A DNA stretch of 64,000 nt from Bradyrhizobium zhengyangense (GTDB lineage: Bacteria > Pseudomonadota > Alphaproteobacteria > Rhizobiales > Xanthobacteraceae): the NCBI RefSeq assembly GCF_022012435.1, contig NZ_JAKLUA010000005.1, positions 186,001-250,000 on the forward strand, written 5' to 3'. This document shows, piece by piece, positions 16,884 to 24,595 of this stretch (position 1 is its first letter; every line of letters starts with the position of its first letter). The position numbers and the translations under genes were made by a program. Below the pieces are notes generated by a model. It saw only the letters and a program-made list of their open reading frames with translations. It was not told the origin of the DNA and did not search any database.

Positions 16884-17087
16884 TCAATATTCGATGGCGA
16901 GACGCTTGCGGATCTCGTCAATGCGTTTGTCGAGCGCGTCGAATCGCGCGTGGACCGAGCGATCGTGGAGATAGAAGACGTAGCCGCCGGCGAGGAATGC
17001 GAAGACCCAATGGTGATGCTCGACATAGCCGAAGACGGCCTCGATGGCCTGGCCAATGAATGTGATCCCGCTCCACACAAATTCCAT
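16884..17087 (-). CDS. Small membrane protein with coiled-coil tail
   Basis: A 67-residue protein: an N-terminal amphipathic stretch (MEFVWSGITFIGQAIEAVFGYV), one hydrophobic segment (HHWVFAFLAGGYVFYLH) and a charged C-terminal helix (ARFDALDKRIDEIRKRLAIEY) likely to form a coiled coil. GGAGGAATT lies just before the ATG at 17087 and decides this start over one 25 codons upstream. I do not recognise a family or function. It is flanked by 276 bases without a gene on one side (16608-16883) and a divergent gap of about 200 bases on the other. Confidence 0.6.
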   Translation of the reverse strand: MEFVWSGITFIGQAIEAVFGYVEHHHWVFAFLAGGYVFYLHDRSVHARFDALDKRIDEIRKRLAIEY

Positions 17088-17288
17088 CGCAATTCCTCCC
17101 GGCACGCATTGTCGTCGGTCATGGGCGTTCTCTGCGCCCCTGATGACCTGCTTGGCGACCACTGCCGGAACCTAGCATGGGTCTTTCTCTGCGAGTAGCG
17201 GCTCGCTGAACGGTGACCGCAAAGCCGATTGCAGCCACCGCAAAACTCTGCGAAGTCTCCTCCAACCGAATGACCTGCGGACCCGCCA

Positions 17289-18662
17289 ATGCCTTCCGTC
17301 TTCGAGACGTCCTCGACCGCCACCCCAATCACCTTCGTCACCAAATCGAGCTGGGAAGCCGTGCGCGAGACGCTACCGCCGGCGCAGCGCCAGTTCGCCG
17401 TTGCGAGCGCCTTTGCCGCCAAGCCGGGCGGCTATCTCGCGCTGCCCGCGCCCGACGGCGCGATTGCGCAGGTGCTGTTCGGCCTCGATGACGACGGCGC
17501 GAAATCGCGCGATCTGTTCCGGCCCGGCGCCCTGCCAGGCCTGCTGCCGGCAGGCACCTATCGCTTTGCCAATGCACCGCACGATGCACGACTGGCGGCG
17601 CTCGCCTTCGCGCTGGGGTGCTATCGCTTCGCCCGCTACCGCAAGGCCGAGAGACCCGACGCCCGCCTGGTGCCGCCCGATGGCATCGACGTCGCCGAGA
17701 TCGATCGTATGGCGGAAGCTGCGATGCTGGCGCGCGACCTCATCAACACGCCGTCCAACGACATGGGGCCGGAGCAGTTGGCCGCCGCCGCGCAAGCGCT
17801 CGCGGCCGAGTACGGCGCCAGCTACGCCTGCACCATCGGCGAGGAGCTGGAAAAGAGCTTCCCGTTGATCCACGCGGTCGGTATGGCCTCGGATCGCGCG
17901 CCGCGGCTGATCGATATCGGGTGGGGCGACCTCACCCATCCCAAGGTGACGCTGGTCGGCAAGGGCGTCTGCTTCGACACTGGCGGGCTGGATTTGAAGC
18001 CGTCGAGCGGCATGCTGATCATGAAGAAGGACATGGGCGGCGCCGCCAATGTGCTGGCGCTGGCGCGCATGGTGATGGATGCGAAGCTGAAGGTGCGGCT
18101 GCGCGTGTTGATCCCGGCGGTGGAGAATGCCGTCGCCGGCAATGCCTTCCGTCCGCTCGACATCTTCACCTCCCGCAAGGGCATCACCGTCGAGATCGGC
18201 AATACCGACGCGGAAGGCCGGCTGGTGCTCGCCGACGCACTGGCGCTGGCCGACGAGGAGAAGCCCGAGCTGCTGATTGATTTGGGCACGCTGACGGGCG
18301 CTGCGCGCGTTGCGCTGGGGCCGGATTTACCGCCCTTTTACACCAATGATGAGACGCTGGCCGCCGACGTCGCGCGCTGCGCGGCGCAGGAGAACGATCC
18401 CTTGTGGCGCATGCCGCTGTGGCCGCCTTACGATGCGTGGCTGGACTCCAAGACCGCCACCATCACCAACGCGCCGTCGGGCGGCTTTGCCGGCTCGATC
18501 ACCTGCGCTCTGTTCCTGCAACGCTTCGTCGAGCAGGCCAGGAGCTGGCTTCACGTGGATATCTATGGCTGGACACCGTCGGCGAAGCCGGCGCGGCCCG
18601 AGGGCGGCGAGTGCCAGGCCGCCCGCGCCATCTACAAGGTGCTGAGCGAGCGCTATGCATGA
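17289..18662 (+). CDS. M17-family leucyl aminopeptidase
   Basis: A 457-residue cytoplasmic zinc or manganese aminopeptidase that removes N-terminal residues from peptides. The C-terminal catalytic domain shows K225 and D230 in GKGVCFDTGGLDL, D248 in MKKDMGGAA and the family signature NTDAEGRLVLADAL (D307, E309, R311). The N-terminal ~170 residues are the variable domain. It is closer in length to the PepB-like/short M17 enzymes than to ~500-residue PepA. It overlaps the next gene by 8 bases, so the pair is co-translated. Confidence 0.93.
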   Translation: MPSVFETSSTATPITFVTKSSWEAVRETLPPAQRQFAVASAFAAKPGGYLALPAPDGAIAQVLFGLDDDGAKSRDLFRPGALPGLLPAGTYRFANAPHDARLAALAFALGCYRFARYRKAERPDARLVPPDGIDVAEIDRMAEAAMLARDLINTPSNDMGPEQLAAAAQALAAEYGASYACTIGEELEKSFPLIHAVGMASDRAPRLIDIGWGDLTHPKVTLVGKGVCFDTGGLDLKPSSGMLIMKKDMGGAANVLALARMVMDAKLKVRLRVLIPAVENAVAGNAFRPLDIFTSRKGITVEIGNTDAEGRLVLADALALADEEKPELLIDLGTLTGAARVALGPDLPPFYTNDETLAADVARCAAQENDPLWRMPLWPPYDAWLDSKTATITNAPSGGFAGSITCALFLQRFVEQARSWLHVDIYGWTPSAKPARPEGGECQAARAIYKVLSERYA

Positions 18663-19497
18663 TCTCAGGCTGACACCGGCGCGGAGCGACCTCGCCGCGA
18701 AATATCTCGAAGGCAAGGTGCAGGCCGATCGCTTCGTCACCGGCGAGGAGTTCGAGGTGATCGCGCCGATCGCGCCGGTCCGCGAGCAGCCGTCGTCGAA
18801 CGCGATGCTGATGACCGAAGCACTGCGCGGCGAGCGCGTCACTGTCTACGATCGCAACGGCGAGGGCTGGGCCTGGGGCCAGCTCGGCAGCGACGGCTAT
18901 GTCGGCTGGTTGCCGGATGCGGCGCTGATGAAGCCCGCAGCCGCGCCAACGCACAAGGTGACCGCACTGCGGACGCTCGCCTTTCCCGGTGCGTCGATCA
19001 AGCTGCCGCCTGATGATACGCTGGTGCTGGGATCGCAGCTCACGATCGCGCGCGAGGATGGCATGTTCGCCGTCACGCGCGAGGGTACATTCGTGCCGAA
19101 GACCCATCTTTCGCCGCTCGACCATCGCGAGCCTGATTTCGTCGCGGTCGCCGAGCGCTTCCTCGGCACGCCCTATCTCTGGGGCGGCAAGAGCAGCCTG
19201 GGCATCGATTGCTCCGGTCTGGTCCAGGCCTCGCTGACGGCTGCCGGGATTGGCTGCCCGCGCGACAGCGACATGCAGCAGGCGGGCCTCGGTCGCGCGC
19301 TGGAGCGGCACGAGCAGAGCAAGTTGCAACGCGGCGACCTGATCTTCTGGAAGGGCCATGTCGCCATCGTGCGTGATGGCAGCACGATGGTTCACGCCAA
19401 CGCGTATCACATGGCGACGGTGATCGAGCCGATCGAGCCGGCGGTCGCGCGGATCAAGACGGCCGGCAGCGAGGTCGTTGCGATCAAGCGGCTGTAG
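18655..19497 (+). CDS. SH3-domain NlpC/P60 peptidoglycan hydrolase
   Basis: A 280-residue cysteine peptidase. The first ~140 residues carry SH3-like segments (VIAPIAPVREQPSSNAML, GWAWGQLGSDGYVGWLPDAAL). The NlpC/P60 domain follows with catalytic C186 in GIDCSGLVQ and H235 in WKGHVAIV. The family cleaves bonds of peptidoglycan peptides. No signal peptide is visible, which together with the overlapping aminopeptidase suggests recycling of muropeptides in the cytoplasm: this enzyme would open murein peptides and the aminopeptidase would finish them. That pairing is inference. Confidence 0.9.
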   Translation: MHDLRLTPARSDLAAKYLEGKVQADRFVTGEEFEVIAPIAPVREQPSSNAMLMTEALRGERVTVYDRNGEGWAWGQLGSDGYVGWLPDAALMKPAAAPTHKVTALRTLAFPGASIKLPPDDTLVLGSQLTIAREDGMFAVTREGTFVPKTHLSPLDHREPDFVAVAERFLGTPYLWGGKSSLGIDCSGLVQASLTAAGIGCPRDSDMQQAGLGRALERHEQSKLQRGDLIFWKGHVAIVRDGSTMVHANAYHMATVIEPIEPAVARIKTAGSEVVAIKRL

Positions 19498-19580
19498 CAC
19501 GCGTCGTCGAGAATACCTCGCGTCTGCTTTGATCCACAAGCTGACCTCTTCAGATGAAAGAGGCCGCCAACTGAGAGCCC

Positions 19581-19760
19581 TTAGTGCTTTCGCTCATGCT
19601 CCCGCTCGTAGTTATCGAGCATTTCTAACTGGCTCGCTAAGCCGCCGAGCGTATGCACGATATTGGTGAGTATGGTGACCTTCTTGGTGGCGGTCCCAGC
19701 GACGCTAGCTTCGGCCTTGTAGGCTTCGGCGGCCACCCGACACTCAATGGCGCTCATCAT
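19581..19760 (-). CDS. Small hypothetical protein
   Basis: A 59-residue, mostly helical, hydrophilic protein (MMSAIECRVAAEAYKAEA then ATKKVTILTNIVHTLGGLASQ and a charged end NYEREHERKH). GGAG lies 8 bases before the ATG at 19760, favouring this start over one 46 codons upstream that overlaps the next gene. I do not recognise the family. It belongs to a run of short minus-strand genes (19581-20748) of lower G+C than the surroundings. Confidence 0.5.
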   Translation of the reverse strand: MMSAIECRVAAEAYKAEASVAGTATKKVTILTNIVHTLGGLASQLEMLDNYEREHERKH

Positions 19761-19839
19761 TGGCATGCTCCAGGTTGGCGCTCCGTTGGCGAACACGCCC
19801 CCACGCCAGTACGGAAGGAGTTCCACTTGAGGAGGTCGC

Positions 19840-20082
19840 CTATTGCCACCGGGTGACCTCGAAATTAACCCGGACCTGCATGACCGGCCCCTCTTCATCC
19901 CTCACTTCTATCGCCATGTATCGCGTCGAAAAATGGCGGGCGCCATGCACAGCGTCGCGAGCCATGTCGGCCAAGGACTTGGCGGCTTCTTCTTGCACGT
20001 CCCGTAGATTTGAGAATTCCAGGCCTTCTTCGTCTAGAAGAAGAGCGTCTTCGTCGCGGAGGTCAAAATAATACACGGCCAT
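19840..20082 (-). CDS. DUF6894-like small protein
   Basis: An 80-residue protein starting MAVYYFDLRDEDALLLDEEG, with EFSNLRDVQEEAAKSLADMARDA and a C-terminal strand (MQVRVNFEV). The Y-F-x-L-R ... D-x-E-G-x-E-F/L-x-x-x-x-x-A-x-x-E-A pattern is that of the DUF6894 family, common in many copies in Bradyrhizobium; function unknown. GGGAG precedes the ATG at 20082. Its leader (20099-20170 on the other strand's numbering) is nearly the same as the leader of the zinc-ribbon gene at 20256-20420. Confidence 0.65.
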   Translation of the reverse strand: MAVYYFDLRDEDALLLDEEGLEFSNLRDVQEEAAKSLADMARDAVHGARHFSTRYMAIEVRDEEGPVMQVRVNFEVTRWQ

Positions 20083-20098
20083 GGCGCGCTCCCAATGC

Positions 20099-20170
20099 AG
20101 GCGGGAGCGCTCGTCTCTCTCAGCCACCGACGCCTACTGGCAGGGCCTAGGCCGATGATGTGAGAACAAT
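20099..20170 (-). repeat. Duplicated leader sequence, copy 1
   Basis: About 72 bases roughly 85% alike (by eye) to 20436-20509, with shared blocks including CCACCGACGCCTAC and AGAACAAT on the plus strand. It ends 17 bases upstream of the DUF6894-like start codon, so on the minus strand it would be promoter and/or 5' untranslated region. Confidence 0.75.
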
Positions 20171-20255
20171 ACGCTTCGGCAGTATTCGTTGCTATCGAAT
20201 TCGGACACCGCCCTCCAGCTGATGGTCGATGCAGCGAGATTCGACGAAGGCGGCC

Positions 20256-20420
20256 TTAGCCCTGCCAGATCAGGTTATGGCACTCTTTGCAGCGATAGAC
20301 GTTTGCTACGCGACCTTCAGCCGTATCCGGAACCGTTAGATAATGGCACGGAATGGCATAGCAGACGGGACACTGGCTTGGCGGCTCTTGCGGTGACAAC
20401 GGATTTTGCGACGCACTCAA
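20256..20420 (-). CDS. Small zinc-ribbon-like protein (54 residues)
   Basis: A short frame with TTG start at 20420, AGGAG 6 bases upstream and an in-frame stop just before it. The protein has two cysteine pairs: C17-P-V-C20 and C44-K-E-C47-H48, with CYAIPCHYLTV between, and ends NLIWQG. Paired CxxC knuckles 24 residues apart are typical of a zinc ribbon, or less likely a rubredoxin-like fold. No family name is certain. Spacing, RBS and the duplicated leader upstream (20436-20509) support a real gene. Confidence 0.65.
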   Translation of the reverse strand: MSASQNPLSPQEPPSQCPVCYAIPCHYLTVPDTAEGRVANVYRCKECHNLIWQG

Positions 20421-20435
20421 AGCTCACTCCTATAA

Positions 20436-20509
20436 AGGCGGGAGCGCGCGTCTCTCTCTCTGCCACCGACGCCTACGGGCAGGACCCAGGTCGGTGATGC
20501 CAGAACAAT
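20436..20509 (-). repeat. Duplicated leader sequence, copy 2
   Basis: Partner of 20099-20170 in the same orientation, 266 bases apart. Here it lies 16 bases upstream of the TTG start of the zinc-ribbon gene. It has an extra CT pair in a CT-rich tract relative to copy 1. Confidence 0.75.
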
Positions 20510-20547
20510 GTTCCTATTCTCGACTGGTTACTAGCAGATTCGGTGCG

Positions 20548-20748
20548 CTACTCTGGCAGCTCAAGCCTCGGCGATCTGAGCCACTCGCTCATGTGCACGC
20601 CGGTTTCTGCATGTCTGGCTTTGCGGAGGGCGTACTCACGTTGAGGACCTGGGGGAAGGGATTTGGCTTCTTCACGGAGGCGTTCGGCTTCTTGGGTGAG
20701 GCGTTCTTCAAGGGATCGGGTTTGCTTGAATCGGCGGCGCCGCTGCAT
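20548..20748 (-). CDS. Small basic conserved hypothetical protein
   Basis: A 66-residue, highly charged, probably helical protein (MQRRRRFKQTRSLEERLTQ, AERLREEAKSLPPGPQREYA, LRKARHAETGVHMSEWLRSP). I recall closely similar short proteins as abundant paralogues in Bradyrhizobium genomes; no function is known to me. No membrane segment or metal motif. Its upstream region has a sequence resembling an EcfG promoter (see 20807-20832). Confidence 0.65.
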   Translation of the reverse strand: MQRRRRFKQTRSLEERLTQEAERLREEAKSLPPGPQREYALRKARHAETGVHMSEWLRSPRLELPE

Positions 20749-20806
20749 GACACAACCTCGTCGTTACGGGTCCTAACCGCAGGGTTTGAGTTCTCGCAAA
20801 TCTTAA

Positions 20807-20832
20807 TACGCAGGCGGGGTGGCTTCAGTTCC
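20807..20832 (-). promoter_or_regulatory. Possible EcfG-type (general stress) promoter
   Basis: On the minus strand GGAAC, then 17 bases, then CGTA, about 60 bases before the start at 20748. The alphaproteobacterial EcfG consensus is GGAAC-N16/17-CGTT, so one base of the -10 element differs. Weak evidence on its own. Confidence 0.25.
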
Positions 20833-20998
20833 AAAGTGCTATGGGTCATAAGCGGTCTTCCCTGAGAAGCGCTTGGCGGGTCCGCCACGGCCATGAGCGA
20901 CCTGGCGCACGGCCGGTGAATGATCTGGGCGCCGAGGAGACATTCCCGCCCAGTCTAATTGTGTTAAGGCTGACCAACATACAAACGGCGGGGTGACA

Positions 20999-21292
20999 AT
21001 GAGGCTATCGATCTGGCGAGCGAAGTACAGATACGAACGCCGCACGCGACCTCTCTTGTTGACCGCAGCTATCGTCCTGGTAGCGACCTCGGCTCTGGGC
21101 GAGGAGGCCCGCTTTTCTGCGTCGGGCACGCATAAGTGCAGCACCGGAAGGGTTTGTCTCGTGACTGGCGTTTATCCCAGCTGCATGAAAGCGGACGAAG
21201 ATCTCCGGTTTCACGATTGCTGCCCCGGCATCAGGGATTCTAAATCAGCGGATTTTATCCTGAACTATTGCATTGCCGTCCCCTCCCGATAA
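20999..21292 (+). CDS. Secreted cysteine-rich hypothetical protein
   Basis: A 97-residue protein with basic N-terminus and a signal peptide (PLLLTAAIVLVATSALGEE, likely cleaved after ALG). The mature part has six cysteines (KCSTGRVC, PSC, HDCC, NYC), suggesting up to three disulphides in the periplasm. CGGGG lies about 6-8 bases before the ATG at 20999; an in-frame GTG two codons upstream is an alternative. No family recognised. It starts divergently from the small minus-strand genes across a 250-base gap. Confidence 0.55.
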   Translation: MRLSIWRAKYRYERRTRPLLLTAAIVLVATSALGEEARFSASGTHKCSTGRVCLVTGVYPSCMKADEDLRFHDCCPGIRDSKSADFILNYCIAVPSR

Positions 21293-21460
21293 CCCACCTA
21301 CGCAAAAACCGAGTTTGCACGACAGTCGCGCAAACAAGATGTCGACGGCCACCGGCGATATTGGCAATGGTCCACCAGAGGGCGACGGTCAGGGAACAGC
21401 CAAGACGAACCTGGCGTTGTACCGGTGATTGCTGTCTTTCGCGCGAAGGAAAGAGCGTTT

Positions 21461-21709
21461 ATGAAAATCGTTCTCCTCACGGTTGGGGTATCGGCCGTCC
21501 TCGCCTGGGCCGCCACGACCTCAAGCCAGGCCACGCCGCCATACGCCCTGCAGACCGGCCTACCCTGTAACGCCTGCCATACAAGGCCTCCTGCGCTCAA
21601 TCAGAATGGCAAGGGGTTCAAGGCAAACGGCTACCGCTGTCCCGACGAACGGTGCGAGGCATACCGCTCGCACAATGATCCATTTGATCCCCACGCCGCC
21701 CGACCCTGA
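21461..21709 (+). CDS. Small periplasmic c-type cytochrome-like protein
   Basis: An 82-residue protein with signal peptide (MKIVLLTVGVSAVLAWAATT, cleavage near SSQA) and one heme-binding motif CNACH in ALQTGLPCNACHTRPPALNQNG, followed by KGFKANGYRC. Such short proteins with an N-terminal CxxCH and the phrase 'F-K-A-N-G-Y' occur in rhizobia; their partners are unknown. AAGGAAAG lies 8 bases upstream of the ATG at 21461. Two more cysteines (RCPDERC) sit near the end. It is convergent with the histidine kinase at 21722. Confidence 0.6.
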   Translation: MKIVLLTVGVSAVLAWAATTSSQATPPYALQTGLPCNACHTRPPALNQNGKGFKANGYRCPDERCEAYRSHNDPFDPHAARP

Positions 21710-21721
21710 GGCGAGGAGGTC

Positions 21722-23341
21722 CTACGCACGGCCTCTCCTATCGCTTTCAAGAGGCAACGCGATCTCGAACGTCGAACCCTGAGGGCTCGATTTGGCAAGA
21801 ACCAAACGGCCGCCGTACCTTTCGATGATCGTTCGGCATATCGCCAGTCCCAATCCCATGCCCGCTGGCTTGGTTGTAAAGAACGCATCAAAGATGCGGT
21901 CATGATCCTGCGGCGGCACTCCGCGGCCAGTGTCCTGCACAGACAGCAGGACAAACGAGTTTCGTTCGTCGAGCCGCGTGGCAATACTCAATCTGCGGCC
22001 GTTGGGGCCGGCGGAAGCCATCGCCTCGATGGCGTTCTTGAACAAGTTCAGAATTACCTGCTGCAACTGCATCGGATCGGCACGCACCAGAGACACTTCG
22101 ACCCGAAAATCGGTCGCAACGAGAATTTCGTTGAACTGCATTTCGTGCTGCAACAACCGTAACACCTGGCGCGCGACGCCCTCGAGGCTGATCGTGGCCG
22201 GTTCATCAACCGCCCCCTTGAACAGTCCACGAACGCTGGTGATTGTCTCGCTTACCCTGAGGCTGTCTTCTTCGATATTCCTTAGAATGGCATTGATCTC
22301 GTCGAGCCGACGAGGCTGCGCGACAAGTATCTGCTGAGCGGTGTTTGCGTTCAGGGTGATTGCCCCCAGCGGAGATCCGATTTCGTGAGCGATTGCCGCA
22401 GTCGCCGCATCGATGCTCACGAAGCGATTGGAGCGTTCGCGCCGTTGCATGACCAGGGCGCTGGCCAGCCGCGAGTAGAGCACGATCATCTCTGTCACCA
22501 GCACGGACAACAGCATGCAACTTGCGATCAGGGCAAATCCGCGCGCGGTGTACCAGCCGACGGAAAATCGCGAAGAGCCCGCGTAAGCCGCCACCAGAAA
22601 GTTGGGAAGCGCCGCAAACAACGTGACCATCAGCCACAGATCCAGCACCGTGCGCCGACGGACGAACAGCACCAGCAGCACGAGACAACCCAACAGCGAC
22701 AGGCCGATATTGAATTGATTGCTGAGCGGGGTCTGCAGCATCAGACCTGTCGTGAAAAAGCTCGGCAAGTGCCTGGTTTCGCCGATGGCCAACCACGACA
22801 AAAAGGCTATTGCCGCAAACACCGAGATCAGCGTGGTTGCGATGCTTGCCCTCGTCGAGAGCCTCGAGCCTCCTCCTTTGTCCTTGAGCAGCGCATAGGC
22901 AAGGATGCTCAGCGGAAAAGTGGTGTACCAAAGTACGAAGAACCACGCTGGCGTGTTGTAGACGTCACCGATGAGCCCGTTCGGGGCGTAACTGCCCGGA
23001 AAGCTCAAAGTTTGCAGAAAGGCAAACGAGCCGGCGAAGATGTATCCGCCCGCGACGACGAGCAACGCCCGGTGAGGCTGCACCGAATATTGAGCGAACA
23101 GGAGGGTCGCCGTCAGCAGGTCAGCTGCGCTGGTGACCGTCTGAACTACCGGAAGAAAGCTGTCGATTCTACCGATTTGTCGATTCTCGAAAGGAGCGAC
23201 GAGAGCTGAAACGGCAAGCATGACGACCACGACACCAGCAGCCACGGTTCGGTGTCGCTGTGTGGACGGCATCAAGGCAACCACCATCGGAGGATCGTGG
23301 TCCGCACTGAACCCAAACTGGCCGGTGTTTGCCTTCAGCAT
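21722..23341 (-). CDS. Membrane sensor histidine kinase (MASE4-like), orphan
   Basis: A 539-residue sensor kinase. Residues ~25-275 hold seven or so hydrophobic helices without a periplasmic loop domain, resembling the MASE4 sensor. The kinase core follows: H-box IAHEIGSPLGAITLNANTA with H319, N-box NLFKNAIEAM, G1 DTGRGVPP and G2 GMGLGLAIC. The ATG at 23341 has CAGGGAG upstream; the frame is open for 82 more codons without family resemblance. No response regulator gene is adjacent; an AraC gene lies 76 bases upstream on the same strand. Integral sensors of this sort often read membrane state or small hydrophobic signals. Confidence 0.85.
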   Translation of the reverse strand: MLKANTGQFGFSADHDPPMVVALMPSTQRHRTVAAGVVVVMLAVSALVAPFENRQIGRIDSFLPVVQTVTSAADLLTATLLFAQYSVQPHRALLVVAGGYIFAGSFAFLQTLSFPGSYAPNGLIGDVYNTPAWFFVLWYTTFPLSILAYALLKDKGGGSRLSTRASIATTLISVFAAIAFLSWLAIGETRHLPSFFTTGLMLQTPLSNQFNIGLSLLGCLVLLVLFVRRRTVLDLWLMVTLFAALPNFLVAAYAGSSRFSVGWYTARGFALIASCMLLSVLVTEMIVLYSRLASALVMQRRERSNRFVSIDAATAAIAHEIGSPLGAITLNANTAQQILVAQPRRLDEINAILRNIEEDSLRVSETITSVRGLFKGAVDEPATISLEGVARQVLRLLQHEMQFNEILVATDFRVEVSLVRADPMQLQQVILNLFKNAIEAMASAGPNGRRLSIATRLDERNSFVLLSVQDTGRGVPPQDHDRIFDAFFTTKPAGMGLGLAICRTIIERYGGRLVLAKSSPQGSTFEIALPLESDRRGRA

Positions 23342-23417
23342 TGTGGGCTCCCTGTTACCAATACTGGCATGTCGCAAACGGGCCACTTGCAGACCCGGCG
23401 ACGCCGCTTGTTCAAGG

Positions 23418-24419
23418 TCAATCGGATATCTGCAATTCCGAGCCGTCCAACTGCGCATGGCCTGCGTCGGTGCGTCGAGAGGCCCGGTAGCGGCCTGGCG
23501 ACGCTCCGTGATGCCGGTGAAACAGTCTAGAGAACGCCGCCGCCGTCTCATAGCCGACCCGGCTCGCAATGCGTGCGATGGACTCATCGCTGGTTTCGAG
23601 CAGGAACGCCGCTTCCGACATCCGGCGTTCGATCACATAACGTTGCATGGACTGGCCGACGAGCCTGGTGAAGCGCGCCGAAAATGCCGAGCGGCCGAGC
23701 CCGACGCGACGGCCAAGGTCGTTCAGGGTCCAGGGCCGCTCCGGATTTTCGTGAATCAGCTTGAGCGCCGGTCCGATATGCGGGTCAGAGATGGCCCCGA
23801 GCCAGCCGCCTTGTCCGGGACTGAGAGACGAGATCCAGCTTCGCAGCACCTCGACAAAGAGCACTTCCGTCAGTCGCGACAGCGCGACAACTTGCCCAGG
23901 ACGTTCGAGGGCAGACTCGCTGATCATGCGGCGCAGGATGGCTTCGAGCCAACCACCGTCCGCTGCCGGCTTCAGCAGGAGGACGGGCGGAAGCAACTCG
24001 AGCACGCTGCCAAACATCGGCCGCGACACGGTGAAATTGCCGCAAATCATGGTCGAGAGCGGCTTTGCGCGGCCCCCGTGACTGATGACACCAAACCGCG
24101 ACGACGCTCGATCGATGTCCATGATCCGCAAAGGCTTGGCGCGGCGATCCGAATAGAACACATGGGGATCGCCGCGCGTGATCACGACGAAATCGCCCTC
24201 GGTCATCTGGATTTCCTGTCCGTCCGCAAGCGCGAGCGTCGCCGAGCCCCGGCTGAGATAGTGAAACAGCGCGTAGGGACGCGCCGGCAGCTCCAGATTC
24301 CAGGGATGGCCAAGCTCGAAGTGAAACAGCAGCGTGCCACCGAGGCGAACGCGATCGAGCACTTGGGCGAGGATGTCCATGCCGTCGAGGTTAGTCTCGT
24401 GGACGATCGGACACAACAT
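23418..24419 (-). CDS. AraC-family transcriptional regulator
   Basis: A 333-residue regulator: an N-terminal cupin-like ligand domain of the type found in cupin_6 AraC proteins (residues ~25-210, with ALFHYLSRGSATLAL and EGDFVVITRGDPH) and a C-terminal double helix-turn-helix (WTLNDLGRRVGLGRSAFSARF and IARIASRVGYETAAAFSRLFHRHHGASPGRYR). Divergent from a secreted hydrolase. ATG at 24419 is used here; an ATG at 24380 (MDILAQVLD) would place all three GGACGAT sites upstream of the gene and may be the true start. Confidence 0.9.
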   Translation of the reverse strand: MLCPIVHETNLDGMDILAQVLDRVRLGGTLLFHFELGHPWNLELPARPYALFHYLSRGSATLALADGQEIQMTEGDFVVITRGDPHVFYSDRRAKPLRIMDIDRASSRFGVISHGGRAKPLSTMICGNFTVSRPMFGSVLELLPPVLLLKPAADGGWLEAILRRMISESALERPGQVVALSRLTEVLFVEVLRSWISSLSPGQGGWLGAISDPHIGPALKLIHENPERPWTLNDLGRRVGLGRSAFSARFTRLVGQSMQRYVIERRMSEAAFLLETSDESIARIASRVGYETAAAFSRLFHRHHGASPGRYRASRRTDAGHAQLDGSELQISD

Positions 24420-24444
24420 CCGGACGATTGATCCCTATCGTCCG
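24401..24444. promoter_or_regulatory. Repeated GGACGAT sites, probable AraC operator
   Basis: GGACGAT occurs at 24401-24407 and again at 24422-24428, exactly 21 bases (two helical turns) apart, and inverted at 24437-24443. The last two form a perfect repeat CGGACGAT-N8-ATCGTCCG. The cluster sits at the divergent start of the AraC gene and the hydrolase gene. Confidence 0.55.
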
Positions 24445-24595
24445 AAAGGCCTGCGGACTAGGTGATGCTGCGGCGGGCCGCCGTCACGTGCGGCAACCAT
24501 TTCGCCAACGGCAGATGGAAGAACCGCGACCTCCATGGAAACGCCTGCCCATTCCCCCGGACCGTGCTCGTCCGACATGCCCACAGGAACCATCA

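Noticed and set aside
20189..20497. Plus-strand frame of 102 codons
   Set aside because: No ribosome binding site or recognisable composition; the opposite strand holds a better-supported zinc-ribbon gene with RBS and CxxC pairs.
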